From contig DILT01000009.1 of the NCBI GenBank assembly GCA_002425185.1, positions 1 to 38,890 on the forward strand: a stretch of DNA of 38,890 bases. Direction: 5' to 3'. Source of the stretch: Flammeovirgaceae bacterium UBA5585 (GTDB lineage Bacteria; Bacteroidota; Bacteroidia; Cytophagales; Cyclobacteriaceae). The translations under genes and the position numbers were made by a program. This document shows, piece by piece, positions 1-8,839 of this stretch. The stretch's first letter is position 1; every line of letters starts with the position of its first letter. Below the pieces are notes generated by a model, which made no database searches, had not been told where the DNA came from, and saw only the letters and a program-made list of their open reading frames with translations.

Positions 1-52
1 GCAACTCGCCTGCAGCCGCCAATGCAAAAAGAACAAGGAATATTTTTTTCAT
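1..52 (-). CDS. N-terminus of an exported protein (cut by window edge)
   Basis: An ATG at 52 reads leftward into MKKIFLVLFALAAAGEL and runs off the window. Two lysines followed by a hydrophobic stretch and small residues look like the start of a Sec signal peptide. It lies 33 bases downstream of the MFS stop on the same strand, so it could be the last gene of that unit. Only 17 residues are visible, so no function can be given. Confidence 0.5.
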   Translation of the reverse strand, partial: MKKIFLVLFALAAAGEL

Positions 53-85
53 AGATTACTTATTGCATAAAAATAAGAAGATGCT

Positions 86-1285
86 TTAAGGTTCTTGTAG
101 CTTTTGCATTCGTGTATGCCGAATCCAATGGGTGATCAGATATACAAAAGCAATAAAGCAAAGTACTGAACAAGTCAAAAATGTGGTAAAGAAATTCGCG
201 GAATTATTGGCATATATAAATCCTGAAGCAAAGGCACCTATACCAATACCCATCTCCATAAAAATATACAAACTGGATATACCTCTGCCTTTATGGTTCT
301 CGTCACTTAAGTCTGTTGCCCAGGCCAGTAAGGTTGGCGAGGTGGTGCCTTGGGCTACACCATACACCATAATGGCAAGCATTAAATCTTGCGGGGTTGA
401 ACCGAACGCCAGTAACAACATCGATACCGTAGCAATGGCCGATGACACCATCAGTACCCTTCGCCTGCCGTACTTATCAGAAGCCTTACCGGCAATTAAT
501 CGCACCGAAAGTGAAGCAACGGTTAGTATGGTGAAGAGTAACCCTTTGTTTTTAATTCCTACAAATTCTCCAAAGTCGGGCATAACGGTATACACCGCTC
601 CGTAGGAATAGGCCGTGAGCAACATCACAATACACGTCACCAGCACCCTGGGTTCAAGCAAATCGCGTTTGTGAATTTTAAATACTTCGGTGGTGAAGCC
701 TTGCCGCTGCGACAACGTTTCCTTAACACCCATCACAATGAGAATAGATGAAATAGCAAACCCTGATGATGTATAGAACATGGCATCGAGCCCGAAGTTG
801 TTGGCCACCGCACCACCAATAGCCGGTCCGGCCGCCATACCTACCGTACCGGCTGTTCCCAACAATCCCATAGCCTCACCGCGCTTGTTGGCCGGAATGA
901 TATCCGATAAATACGCGGTTAACCCTGTAGGTGTAAACCCGGTGGAAAAACCATGAACCAATCGAAGTAGAAGAAAACCAAACACAGTTGAAATGGCGGG
1001 ATACAACATGCTGCTGAAAAAGCAAACCAATGAACCAATTACCATTACGGGCTTACGGCCTACTTTGTCGGCCATCTTTCCGCTGAATGGGCGTGATACC
1101 ATGGCGGTAACGGTAAATAGTGAAATGATTAGCCCTTTATACTGCGCCCCACCCAGGCTGGTTAAATAACCAGGAAGCTCCGGAATCAGCATATTAAAGC
1201 TGGCAAAGAAGAGCAGCGAACTCAGGCAGAGAAGCCAGAACTGACGGTTGTAAACGGAGGGATTACTTTTCAATTTCTTCTGCAA
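86..1285 (-). CDS. MFS-family transporter
   Basis: This is a 399-residue inner-membrane protein with about 12 hydrophobic segments, the normal size for a major facilitator superfamily drug or metabolite exporter. The loop after the second helix reads GKMADKVGRKPVM, the diagnostic MFS motif A, and a second copy (GKASDKYGRRRVLM) follows in the C-terminal half. The substrate cannot be read from sequence. There is no ATG near the N-terminus: the start is probably the TTG at 1285 or the TTG at 1273. The first overlaps the end of the upstream thioredoxin-fusion gene by 23 bases and the second by 11, so translation is probably coupled. Confidence 0.88.
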   Translation of the reverse strand: MQKKLKSNPSVYNRQFWLLCLSSLLFFASFNMLIPELPGYLTSLGGAQYKGLIISLFTVTAMVSRPFSGKMADKVGRKPVMVIGSLVCFFSSMLYPAISTVFGFLLLRLVHGFSTGFTPTGLTAYLSDIIPANKRGEAMGLLGTAGTVGMAAGPAIGGAVANNFGLDAMFYTSSGFAISSILIVMGVKETLSQRQGFTTEVFKIHKRDLLEPRVLVTCIVMLLTAYSYGAVYTVMPDFGEFVGIKNKGLLFTILTVASLSVRLIAGKASDKYGRRRVLMVSSAIATVSMLLLAFGSTPQDLMLAIMVYGVAQGTTSPTLLAWATDLSDENHKGRGISSLYIFMEMGIGIGAFASGFIYANNSANFFTTFLTCSVLCFIAFVYLITHWIRHTRMQKLQEP

Positions 1286-2960
1286 GTAGGCGGTCTAGGG
1301 TTTCGGTAATGGATGGATCGCTCGGGCGCATGGCATTCAGGTTTACAAAGTTGCCCTTTTTATCGATAAGGATGTAGCGGGGGATTTCCTTTATATCAAA
1401 TAATGCAACAGCATCTGAATTTGATCCGATGCGAAAATGATTGGTGAGGTAAGGGCGATCAATGTTGTATCGCTTAAGTGCTTTTCGCCATGCCTCGCTA
1501 TCATCATCAATGGAAAGATAAACGAAAGCTACACGTGCCTTATATTTTTCCACCAATTCCATGGAGGCGGGCATCTCGCGAATACACGGTCCACACCAAC
1601 TTGCCCACACATCAATGTATATCGGTCTGTAGCCTCGCGCAGCCTCTAAAAATTTATTGAACCGTTCTTCATCCTCTTTGCCACTGAGGTAACGTTCCTT
1701 TTCTGAGGCTATATAATCTGTAAACTGATCTTTCAGGGGTTGTGCCTTTTCAAGATCGGCCACAATGGATTCTTCAAGCGGTGTGGCCTTAAGCACGTTG
1801 TAGTTATTCCAAAATGTTGAATCATAATCTATGGCGAGCAACTTGTCGCGATCCGGCTCTTTTCCTTTAAAAGGTTTTATCTCTTTGGTGATGATATCGG
1901 TCGTAATAAGTTCAAGATGATAGTTATGGGTGAATTTTTGACGAGGCTGATAATTTTTTCCATCCTTAAGTGAGTGGTATAAAAAATACTTTCCATTTAT
2001 CTTCTTAAATATTGAAAATGTGTGAAGCGTGTCCAGGGAAGACAAACGGGTAAAATCTGACTTAACAATAGCATAGCCCTTAGTAGTGATATGCAACGTG
2101 CCGGTTTGCGTATTTCGCCAGGTAATGCCCGTACTCAGCAGTATGGTGTCCTTTTTTAATTTATACTGGATTACATAAACCTGCTCCCCATCATATTCGG
2201 TTATGCCATCCAGTGTAAATTCGTAAGCATTTAAGTTTCTTCGCAAACTGCTGATTTCATACTGATTAAAAAACCCAAACATGGATGAAGAGGAACTTCT
2301 GGCCTGGTAACCAACCGGATCTGCGCCCATAACAGAATACAACGCAATGGGAGCATGCCCGCTGGCCACTTTGGTGTTGTCGTAACTCCTGCGCAGCTGG
2401 TTTACGCGCACCTCATCTTTCCATCCAGGAAAGGGTTGCTGAACTTTATATCCTTTTCGCTTGTACACATCGGCTGCAGCTTCAATAAGCCTTCCGTAAA
2501 CCGAATCATCTTTACAGTAATGCCGGTAAAAAGTCTGATAGATGAAGGGCTTGGTGTAATAATTGTGCTTGACGTTGGCAAAGGCGCGTTTCACAATGCC
2601 TTGTGGCGATAAATCCTTTCCGAAAACCACTACATCTTTTAACATGGTTTTCGATTGCTTCAGGCGGATGTCCAGTTTTTCAGCGGGATTCTTAACGATT
2701 TCATTATCGTACCCAACACAGGAAATTTTCAAGGAATAATTTTTGGATTGATAGGAAGCCGGTATCCGAAGCGAGAAATATCCATCGGCATTGGAACTTG
2801 TTCCCACCGATGAACCTTCAATACCAATGGAAGCGTATTGGACAGGTTCCCCTGTGGCAACATCGGTAAGGCGGCCTTCAATAATGAAAACGCCAGGTGG
2901 TTGCGCAAAAACCATCCAACCCGAAAGCAACAGCAGAACAATGGAGATGATGTGCCTCAT
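1263..2960 (-). CDS. Carboxypeptidase-regulatory-like domain fused to a TlpA-type thioredoxin domain
   Basis: This 565-residue exported protein begins with a signal peptide (about residues 1-19, ending VFAQ). Residues about 24-105 form a carboxypeptidase regulatory-like beta-sandwich (GRLTDVATGEPVQYASIGIEG), as found at the N-terminus of many Bacteroidota outer-membrane proteins. A long middle region of unknown fold follows. The C-terminal ~150 residues are a TlpA/ResA-like thioredoxin domain with WASWCGPC (C456 and C459). The thioredoxin part should act as a periplasmic thiol-disulfide oxidoreductase; the role of the other parts is unknown. The ATG overlaps the prfB stop by one base (TAATG), and the gene overlaps the MFS gene at its other end. 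The fusion is in one frame and looks intact. Confidence 0.85.
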   Translation of the reverse strand: MRHIISIVLLLLSGWMVFAQPPGVFIIEGRLTDVATGEPVQYASIGIEGSSVGTSSNADGYFSLRIPASYQSKNYSLKISCVGYDNEIVKNPAEKLDIRLKQSKTMLKDVVVFGKDLSPQGIVKRAFANVKHNYYTKPFIYQTFYRHYCKDDSVYGRLIEAAADVYKRKGYKVQQPFPGWKDEVRVNQLRRSYDNTKVASGHAPIALYSVMGADPVGYQARSSSSSMFGFFNQYEISSLRRNLNAYEFTLDGITEYDGEQVYVIQYKLKKDTILLSTGITWRNTQTGTLHITTKGYAIVKSDFTRLSSLDTLHTFSIFKKINGKYFLYHSLKDGKNYQPRQKFTHNYHLELITTDIITKEIKPFKGKEPDRDKLLAIDYDSTFWNNYNVLKATPLEESIVADLEKAQPLKDQFTDYIASEKERYLSGKEDEERFNKFLEAARGYRPIYIDVWASWCGPCIREMPASMELVEKYKARVAFVYLSIDDDSEAWRKALKRYNIDRPYLTNHFRIGSNSDAVALFDIKEIPRYILIDKKGNFVNLNAMRPSDPSITETLDRLLAEEIEK

Positions 2961-4058
2961 TATTTCGCTAGGGAGTCTTCCTGCATACTTAACAAAAAGC
3001 CTTTGATAAAATCTTCCAGATCTCCGTCAAGCACGTTCTGTGCATCGGTTCGCTCCACACCGGTGCGGGCATCTTTCACCAGTTTGTACGGATGCAACAC
3101 ATAATTTCTGATCTGCGAGCCAAAATCGATTTTCATTTTTCCGGCCTCAACCTTATCACGTGCTGCATTACGCCTGTCCATCTCAGCCTGGTATAACCTT
3201 GATTTCAGCATCTGCATGGCCCGCTCGCGGTTGGCGTGTTGCGAACGCTCTACCTGGCAAACAATTACAATACCCGATGGCTTGTGCGTTAGCTGAACTT
3301 TGGTTTCCACCTTGTTCACGTTCTGGCCGCCTGCCCCACCCGAACGCGAGGTTTGGATTTCAACATCGGCCGGATTTATCTCGATGTTAATAGTATCGTC
3401 TACTTTAGGATACACAAAAACAGAAGCAAACGAGGTGTGTCTGCGCTGGTTGGAATCAAATGGCGAAATGCGCACCAGCCGATGCACCCCGATTTCTGAT
3501 TTCAGTTTGCCGTAGGCGAATGGACCATCAATTTCCAATGAAGCCGATTTGATACCGGCCACTTCACCTGGCTGATAATCAATTTGCGATACGGTGTAGC
3601 CTTGCTTTTCGCCCCACATAATGTACATGCGGTTGAGCATATCAGCCCAATCGTTGCTTTCGGTTCCACCGGCTCCGGGATTTATCTCAACAATCGCACT
3701 GAGTTGATCCTCCTCACGGCTGAGCATCTTCTTGAACTCAAGTTCTTCTACAGCCTTTTCAGCCTTGGCATATTCACGATCAAGTTCTTCCTCCCCCACA
3801 TCTCCGGCTTCATGAAATTCATTGAGCACATCCAGATCTTCCAGAAGTTTATGGATTCGTTCGTAGGAATCTGTCCAGATTTTCTTGGCCCGCAAGGCCT
3901 TTAGCATAACTTCAGCCTGCTTTGGATTATTCCAGAAATCAGCCTGCTGGGTAATTTGTTCTTCGTCTTTTACTTCAATGATCTTACGATCGTAGTCAAA
4001 GATACCTCCTCAAAGCCGCTGTTCTGGCCTTCAAGTCTTTCAACTGTTCAATAGTCAT
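2960..4058 (-). CDS. prfB: Peptide chain release factor 2, with programmed +1 frameshift
   Basis: RF2 recognises UGA and UAA stop codons and triggers peptide release on the ribosome. The long open frame (2960-3907) begins inside the protein; the true start is the ATG at 4058. Twenty codons (MTIEQLKDLKARTAALRRYL) lead to an in-frame TGA at 3998-3996. Skipping one base gives DYDRKIIEVKDEE and joins the main frame, for 365 residues in total, the usual RF2 length. The stop-recognition motif SPF is at about 198-200 and the catalytic GGQ (GGAGGQNVNKVETKV) at about 243-245. Expression is expected to be autoregulated: low RF2 lets the ribosome pause at UGA and shift. The stop overlaps the downstream gene start by one base. 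Confidence 0.97.
3995..4010 (-). promoter_or_regulatory. prfB programmed frameshift site with internal Shine-Dalgarno
   Basis: Read on the minus strand the site is AGG AGG TAT CTT TGA C. The slippery CTT followed by TGA and C, with a purine-rich stimulator just upstream, matches the classical bacterial prfB recoding signal. AGGAGG lies at 4010-4005 and the TGA at 3998-3996. Confidence 0.95.
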
Positions 4059-4262
4059 AGGGGCTATAGTTTAAGTTTGATGTCGCACCGTTGCGATCTG
4101 TGCAAATATACTTAAAAAGGGCAGATCGGAGTGTTTATTCGGATGGGTTGCCTTTGCATGAAAGAACCGTGTAAGGTCTGGCGCTAAAATGCACTTTTAG
4201 GGTTAACGATTTACAGTAGATTCGGCTTGTGAATTCTGTTTAAACTTTCCCCCGAGTTGACT
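4059..4262. other. Intergenic region between prfB and a small ORF
   Basis: About 200 bases between divergent transcription units. It should hold the prfB promoter and that of the rightward small genes. The only structure I see is a short hairpin around 4185-4201 (CTAAAA and TTTTAG arms). I see no gene, no RNA and no clear promoter match. Confidence 0.4.
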
Positions 4263-4406
4263 ATGGAAACCCTCCGCCAGTTTTTCAGGCATTGCCTTCT
4301 CTTTCAAACCAGAGAGTCTATCAATATTGTATATGGCATCATAACATGGCTATGCTTCGGCCTTTTTGCTTATTCGATGTACAACCTGTTTACGTTGCAG
4401 TTGTGA
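4263..4406 (+). CDS. Small hypothetical membrane protein (47 aa)
   Basis: An ATG at 4263 opens a 47-residue frame ending at TGA 4404-4406. The first 20 residues are basic and polar (METLRQFFRH...), followed by a hydrophobic stretch (about residues 21-40, IVYGIITWLCFGLFAYSM) that fits one membrane-spanning helix. It ends 10 bases before the ATG of the next gene on the same strand, an operon-like spacing. No family is recognised. Short length keeps this uncertain; conservation in relatives would decide. Confidence 0.4.
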   Translation: METLRQFFRHCLLFQTRESINIVYGIITWLCFGLFAYSMYNLFTLQL

Positions 4407-4416
4407 TTATCACGCA

Positions 4417-4863
4417 ATGAGAATAACCAAAACCTCAACGAACGCCCACGTCAAAAACCTTAGGAAAGGCACCAAAGATACCCCGCTAAACCTGGAAGAA
4501 ACGTTCAACTTCCTGGTTGGATTATTAGAGCCTGTGAACAACCATTTTACGGTCAAAGAAAACAATAGTCAGCACTATGAATTGTGGACCAATCACATCT
4601 ACCGCAGCCGTGGATCAGATGCCCGCTATAAAAAGGGCTGTATGTTTGCTTCCGTAATCATATTTTCAAAGTTTGTCAGTTTCTATTTCTATCCGCTTTA
4701 TTTAAGCCAGGAGCTGAAAGACAACCTGAATGAAGCGCTTAAACCTTACCGGTCAGGCGAGACCTGTTTTCACTTTAATAAGCCGGATGCCCTGCCCCTG
4801 ACAGCGCTTAGCAAACTTATTGAAGACGGCCTCCACCTTTATAAGGAGCAACGTTGGGTATAA
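4417..4863 (+). CDS. DUF1801-like hypothetical protein
   Basis: A soluble protein of 148 residues when started at the ATG at 4417 (MRITKTSTNAH...). The frame is open further upstream, but those extra 17 residues overlap the small upstream ORF and look non-coding (cysteine-rich, unlike the rest). The C-terminal half (VSFYFYPLYLSQELKDNL...KPYRSGETCFHFNKPDALPLTALSKLIEDGL) resembles the DUF1801/YdhG-type fold, small proteins of unknown function with a conserved Cys-Phe-His-Phe segment. No signal peptide or membrane segment is seen. Confidence 0.72.
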   Translation: MRITKTSTNAHVKNLRKGTKDTPLNLEETFNFLVGLLEPVNNHFTVKENNSQHYELWTNHIYRSRGSDARYKKGCMFASVIIFSKFVSFYFYPLYLSQELKDNLNEALKPYRSGETCFHFNKPDALPLTALSKLIEDGLHLYKEQRWV

Positions 4864-4923
4864 ATAAAAATATACCCGACTAAGCATCACATTTACTTTA
4901 TTGTTACTTATGCGTTTCTTTTT

Positions 4924-5841
4924 ATGAAACGAGAACTCGCGTTAGCTTACACAGCCTTAGTAGCCGTCTGCATTATTTGGGGAACCACCTACCTGGCCCT
5001 GCGCATTGCCGTACTTCATTTTCCGCCCTTATTGTTTACTGCCATTCGTCAAAGCATTGCCGGACTCCTGTTGCTTGCCATACTGATGGCCATTGGTCAA
5101 TTCAAACTTCCTCCAAAAGAACACATCATAAGGATGGCTATTGGTGGTTTTTTAATGATTTCCATTGGTAATGGGCTGGTGGCCTGGGCCGAAATGGAAA
5201 TACCCAGTGGTATTGCTGCCATTATTTGTTCGCTTATGCCGGTCATGGTAATTCTCATCAACCTGGCGGTGAACCGCGAAGAAAAACCAACGTGGCCCAT
5301 TGTGATTGGCGTACTCATAGGTATGACTGGCATTGTTACTATTTTCAGCGAACACGTACATGAATTTGCCAAAACAGAATACCAGGTTGGTATTGCGCTC
5401 ATACTACTTGCCGTGTTGGGTTGGGCCGTGGGCAGCATCTGGCTTAAAAAACAACCCGCTGATTCAAATCCTTTTGTGAATGCTGGCCTTCAAATGTTTT
5501 TTGGTGGCTTGTGGCTTTTCCCGTTCAGCTTTTTGTTTGATGATCTTCAAAACGTTCACTGGTCGGGCGAGTCGTTATATTCGTTGCTCTACCTGATCGT
5601 TTTTGGTTCCATTATCGCCTATGCATCGTATTTGTATGCCTTGAAAAAACTTCCCATGACCATTGTCTCCCTGTATGCGTATGTAAATCCGCTGGTAGCC
5701 GTAATACTGGGGTGGTTAATTCTGGATGAAAAACTTAATGGTGTTATCGCAACGGGCATTTTAATAACCATAGGCGGTATTTATATGGTTAACCGTGGGT
5801 ATCAGATCAGCCGGTTGTGGAAACCCAAATCGGTTAACTAG
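4924..5841 (+). CDS. DMT-superfamily (EamA) transporter
   Basis: This is a 305-residue protein with about ten hydrophobic helices arranged as two EamA repeats (about 10-140 and 155-290). Early in the protein is IIWGTTYLALRIAV, and near the end of the second repeat VSLYAYVNPLVAVILGWLILDE, both typical of the drug/metabolite transporter superfamily (RhaT/YdcZ-type exporters). It should be an inner-membrane exporter of small metabolites or amino acids; the substrate cannot be told. It has its own 60-base leader after the DUF1801-like gene and is followed at 50 bases by ilvE on the same strand. Confidence 0.88.
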   Translation: MKRELALAYTALVAVCIIWGTTYLALRIAVLHFPPLLFTAIRQSIAGLLLLAILMAIGQFKLPPKEHIIRMAIGGFLMISIGNGLVAWAEMEIPSGIAAIICSLMPVMVILINLAVNREEKPTWPIVIGVLIGMTGIVTIFSEHVHEFAKTEYQVGIALILLAVLGWAVGSIWLKKQPADSNPFVNAGLQMFFGGLWLFPFSFLFDDLQNVHWSGESLYSLLYLIVFGSIIAYASYLYALKKLPMTIVSLYAYVNPLVAVILGWLILDEKLNGVIATGILITIGGIYMVNRGYQISRLWKPKSVN

Positions 5842-5891
5842 TTCGTTTTTTACGATTTGAATTATCGTTACTTTTAAGAAATCATTTTAGC

Positions 5892-6965
5892 ATGACAACG
5901 TTTGCTTCCATCCCGGTAAAAAAAACTTCTCAATCACGCCTTAGCGATATTGATTTCACCAAACTTGAATTTGGTAAATACATAGCCGATCATATGTTGG
6001 TGGCCGACTATAAAAATGGCCAATGGCATGCGCCTGAAATTGTTCCGTACGGAGATCTGAAAATGAGCCCCGCCATCCTTTCACTTCATTACGGTCAGGC
6101 TGTTTTTGAAGGCATGAAAGCCTATAAAATGAAAGATGGTAATATCTCCATTTTCCGTATTCATAAACATCACGAACGTTTAAATAAATCGCTTGCGCGG
6201 ATGTGCATGCCCGAAGTGCCACACGATTTGTTTGTGCAAGGATTGACTGCCCTGGTTGAAACCGATCACGATTGGGTACCCCGCACAGAGGGTTCCTCCT
6301 TATATATACGACCACTGGTATTTGCCAGCGAGGCCAGATTAGGAGTAAAAGTTTCAGATGAATACAAGTTTATAATTATGACCAGTCCGGTGGGACCATA
6401 TTACAGCAAGCCGTTGCGGGTAAAAGTTGAAGAGCACTACGTACGAGCGGCTGAAGGCGGAACCGGATTTGCCAAATGTGCCGGCAATTATGGTGGTGCG
6501 TTTTTGCCTACGCAGCAGGCACGCGAACAAGGCTTTGACCAGGTATTATGGACAGACGCAAAGGAACATCATTACATTGATGAAGCCGGCACCATGAACG
6601 TGATGTTTGTGCTGGATGGAAAACTTATAACGCCTAAATTAACATCAGCCATACTGGATGGCGTTACCCGCGACTCCATTATTACACTTTCACATGATTT
6701 AGGTTTGCCCATGGAAGAACGCAGGGTAAGCATCTCCGACCTGGCCGAAGGTTTCAATAGCGGTAAGCTCACAGAAGCCTTTGGTGCAGGAACGGCAGCT
6801 GTTGTCGCCCCTATTGCAACCATCAATATCCACGGCAAAGATTATCAGCTTCCGCAGGCCGGTGCCACCAGTTTTCAACAACAGGTAAAACAAAAACTGC
6901 ACAACATTCGTATTGGTGCTGAAGCCGATGAGCATCAGTGGAACCATATTGTACGAATAGCATGA
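5892..6965 (+). CDS. ilvE: Branched-chain amino acid aminotransferase
   Basis: A PLP-dependent fold-type IV aminotransferase of 357 residues that interconverts leucine, isoleucine and valine with their 2-oxo acids using glutamate/2-oxoglutarate. Visible landmarks are LHYGQAVFEGMKAYK (about 65-79), the GTGFAKCAGNYGGAFLPTQ segment with the expected Schiff-base lysine K195, and DEAGTMNVMFVLDG. Length and N-terminal extension match the group II (eukaryote-like) branch of BCATs. The stop codon overlaps the next ATG in an ATGA arrangement. No leader peptide or T-box is visible in the 50-base upstream gap. Confidence 0.95.
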   Translation: MTTFASIPVKKTSQSRLSDIDFTKLEFGKYIADHMLVADYKNGQWHAPEIVPYGDLKMSPAILSLHYGQAVFEGMKAYKMKDGNISIFRIHKHHERLNKSLARMCMPEVPHDLFVQGLTALVETDHDWVPRTEGSSLYIRPLVFASEARLGVKVSDEYKFIIMTSPVGPYYSKPLRVKVEEHYVRAAEGGTGFAKCAGNYGGAFLPTQQAREQGFDQVLWTDAKEHHYIDEAGTMNVMFVLDGKLITPKLTSAILDGVTRDSIITLSHDLGLPMEERRVSISDLAEGFNSGKLTEAFGAGTAAVVAPIATINIHGKDYQLPQAGATSFQQQVKQKLHNIRIGAEADEHQWNHIVRIA

Positions 6966-7603
6966 GAGAATTTCCGAAAACAGGCAAAACAACCATTACC
7001 CGTTTGCCCAAACGTGGTGTCTATGATAAAGAAACCATTTACGCCATTTTAGACGAAGCGCTTTTTTGTACGCTCGCCTTCGTTCAGGATAATGAACCGT
7101 TTCAAATCCCTACCGGCTTTTGCAGAATAGATGACAAGCTTTACATCCACGGCTCGGTGGGCAGCCATTACATGCGTGAACTCGCAGAAAAAAAATTACC
7201 GGTGTGCATCAGTGTAACGCTCATGGACGGACTCGTGCTCGCACGCTCTGCGTTTCATCATTCCGTGAATTACCGTTCGGTAATTATATTCAGCAAGGCT
7301 GAACGTGTAAACGATGATGAGGAAATCTATAAGGCTTTGGAAGTATTCACCAACAAAATGCAACCCGGCCGCTGGGATGATATCCGCCAGCCCAATGAAA
7401 GCGAATGGAAGAAAACTATGGTACTCGCCTTTGCGATTGAAGAAGCCTCCGCAAAAATCCGTACAGGTGATCCGAAAGATGACGATGAGGATTACGACCT
7501 GAACATTTGGGCCGGTGTGGTGCCCCTGGAAACTAAACGCCTTACACCTATTGCCGATCCCGTACTGAAAGCAGGAATTACCTTACCAGAATATCTCAAA
7601 TAA
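6962..7603 (+). CDS. Pyridoxamine 5'-phosphate oxidase-family flavin-binding protein
   Basis: A 213-residue cytoplasmic protein from the ATG at 6962, which overlaps the ilvE stop (ATGA), so the two are translationally coupled. An upstream in-frame start at 6938 lies inside ilvE and is less likely. The order is MREFPKTGKTTITRLPKRGVYD, then TLAFVQDNEPFQIPTGF, LYIHGSVGSHYMREL and the segment around VLARSAFHHSVNYRSVIIF. This is the pattern of NimA-like members of the FMN-binding split-barrel family. Such proteins bind FMN, but the substrate is usually unknown. The link to branched-chain amino acids is positional only. Confidence 0.85.
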   Translation: MREFPKTGKTTITRLPKRGVYDKETIYAILDEALFCTLAFVQDNEPFQIPTGFCRIDDKLYIHGSVGSHYMRELAEKKLPVCISVTLMDGLVLARSAFHHSVNYRSVIIFSKAERVNDDEEIYKALEVFTNKMQPGRWDDIRQPNESEWKKTMVLAFAIEEASAKIRTGDPKDDDEDYDLNIWAGVVPLETKRLTPIADPVLKAGITLPEYLK

Positions 7604-7666
7604 AATACCCACTATGCCGCTGCGCTTCTGGGGTAATCGTTTCAATAAGATTAAGGACTATTTATC

Positions 7667-8707
7667 CTATTTCACAGTAAAGCCAAAACCCAGAGTAAGT
7701 ACACGCTTATCGCCAACAAATGAATAATCCCCATTAAGAATAACCGGGCCGAACTTTAACCGGGTGCCGGCTGTAAAACGCATGCCATTCTTTGAATACT
7801 CATACGAAAACGGATTGGTGTTTAAGGTAACGGGTTGGTTTAGCGGAGCGGGGTCACCAAACAAATCAATATAACTATCCACCGTATAGGTACCGTTAAT
7901 GTCAATGCTGGTAGTACCACTATCAAAACCAATGGCACCATAAAAAGAAATTACCTTAAACGTTTTACCAACCAGTACCTGACCGGTAAACCCGATGGCT
8001 GAAACTACTGCTTCCTGGCCAGTTCCAGAATATGTTCCGCTTAAATCTACCGTTCCGTTTACTTGTGTATAGCCCAGAAACAGCGACAAGTCAATGACAC
8101 CCTCAGGAATCACTTTAAAGTGTTGGCGCAAATCGTGCATAAGACCAAAGCCCCAATTGCCTACTTCTACAGTGCTTATCTTCGTTTTCGGTGTAAAGCG
8201 TAATCGTAAGTCAGTGTTTTTAAATAAGCCAATGCCTGCTTGAATGGTATACAACGCCTGCGCATCAAAAATGTATTCCTTGCCCGGCTCAAAACCATCC
8301 GGGCCACGAAATGAAAGACCTGAGTTGGGTCCGCTGGTGAAGGTGAACGCAGGGTTCTCGCCTTCTGTACCGTATACAGTTGGTATCTTTGAGCCTCCTT
8401 TATCGGTACCGTCAAAGTTGAGCCCGTTAATCCCTGTCGGAAAATCAAACGTTTTGTTTTCGTTGCTCACAAACACCGAGTTTACGGTTACACTCAAATC
8501 AAAACCCCACTGCTTGTGTGTTTTAGCGGTGGTATACCAACCGTTGTTGGGCAACACACAAATATCTTCTCCTAACGGGCGAATGAAATGATCAATCAGG
8601 ATTTCAGCATTGGCCTGCCCTGCCGGAAAATAGCGTGCAAGTTTTTCCTGTGCAGAAAGGGCTGACGTTAAAAAAAGCGTTACAGGCAAGAGAATGAGAA
8701 TTTTCAT
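7667..8707 (-). CDS. Exported Bacteroidota protein, DUF6588-like
   Basis: A 346-residue protein started at the ATG at 8707, which gives a clean signal peptide (MKILILLPVTLFLTSALSAQ); an upstream in-frame start at 8752 adds a polar tail in front of it. The mature part has NNGWYTTAKTHKQWGFDLSVTVN and many alternating aromatic/polar stretches ending in GFGFTVK, suggesting an outer-membrane beta-barrel. I think it belongs to the DUF6588 family, known mainly from Bacteroidota and without an assigned function, but this is from memory of the pattern. It is transcribed away from its right neighbour and convergent with the PNPOx-like gene. Confidence 0.7.
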   Translation of the reverse strand: MKILILLPVTLFLTSALSAQEKLARYFPAGQANAEILIDHFIRPLGEDICVLPNNGWYTTAKTHKQWGFDLSVTVNSVFVSNENKTFDFPTGINGLNFDGTDKGGSKIPTVYGTEGENPAFTFTSGPNSGLSFRGPDGFEPGKEYIFDAQALYTIQAGIGLFKNTDLRLRFTPKTKISTVEVGNWGFGLMHDLRQHFKVIPEGVIDLSLFLGYTQVNGTVDLSGTYSGTGQEAVVSAIGFTGQVLVGKTFKVISFYGAIGFDSGTTSIDINGTYTVDSYIDLFGDPAPLNQPVTLNTNPFSYEYSKNGMRFTAGTRLKFGPVILNGDYSFVGDKRVLTLGFGFTVK

Positions 8708-8839
8708 GGCAGTGGTATTTTTTATTGAAAATACTTTCAGTACCCGTGTCACAAAACCCCATAAAGATGTAGTGTAGCTCGAAGCGGATTATTATTTTTA
8801 CTTTCTCCATCAATCCTTAAAAACATCTTTGCAAAAAAA

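Noticed and set aside
132..605. 157-residue plus-strand frame over the MFS gene
   Set aside because: It is the antisense shadow of a well-supported transporter gene; the composition does not resemble a protein family.
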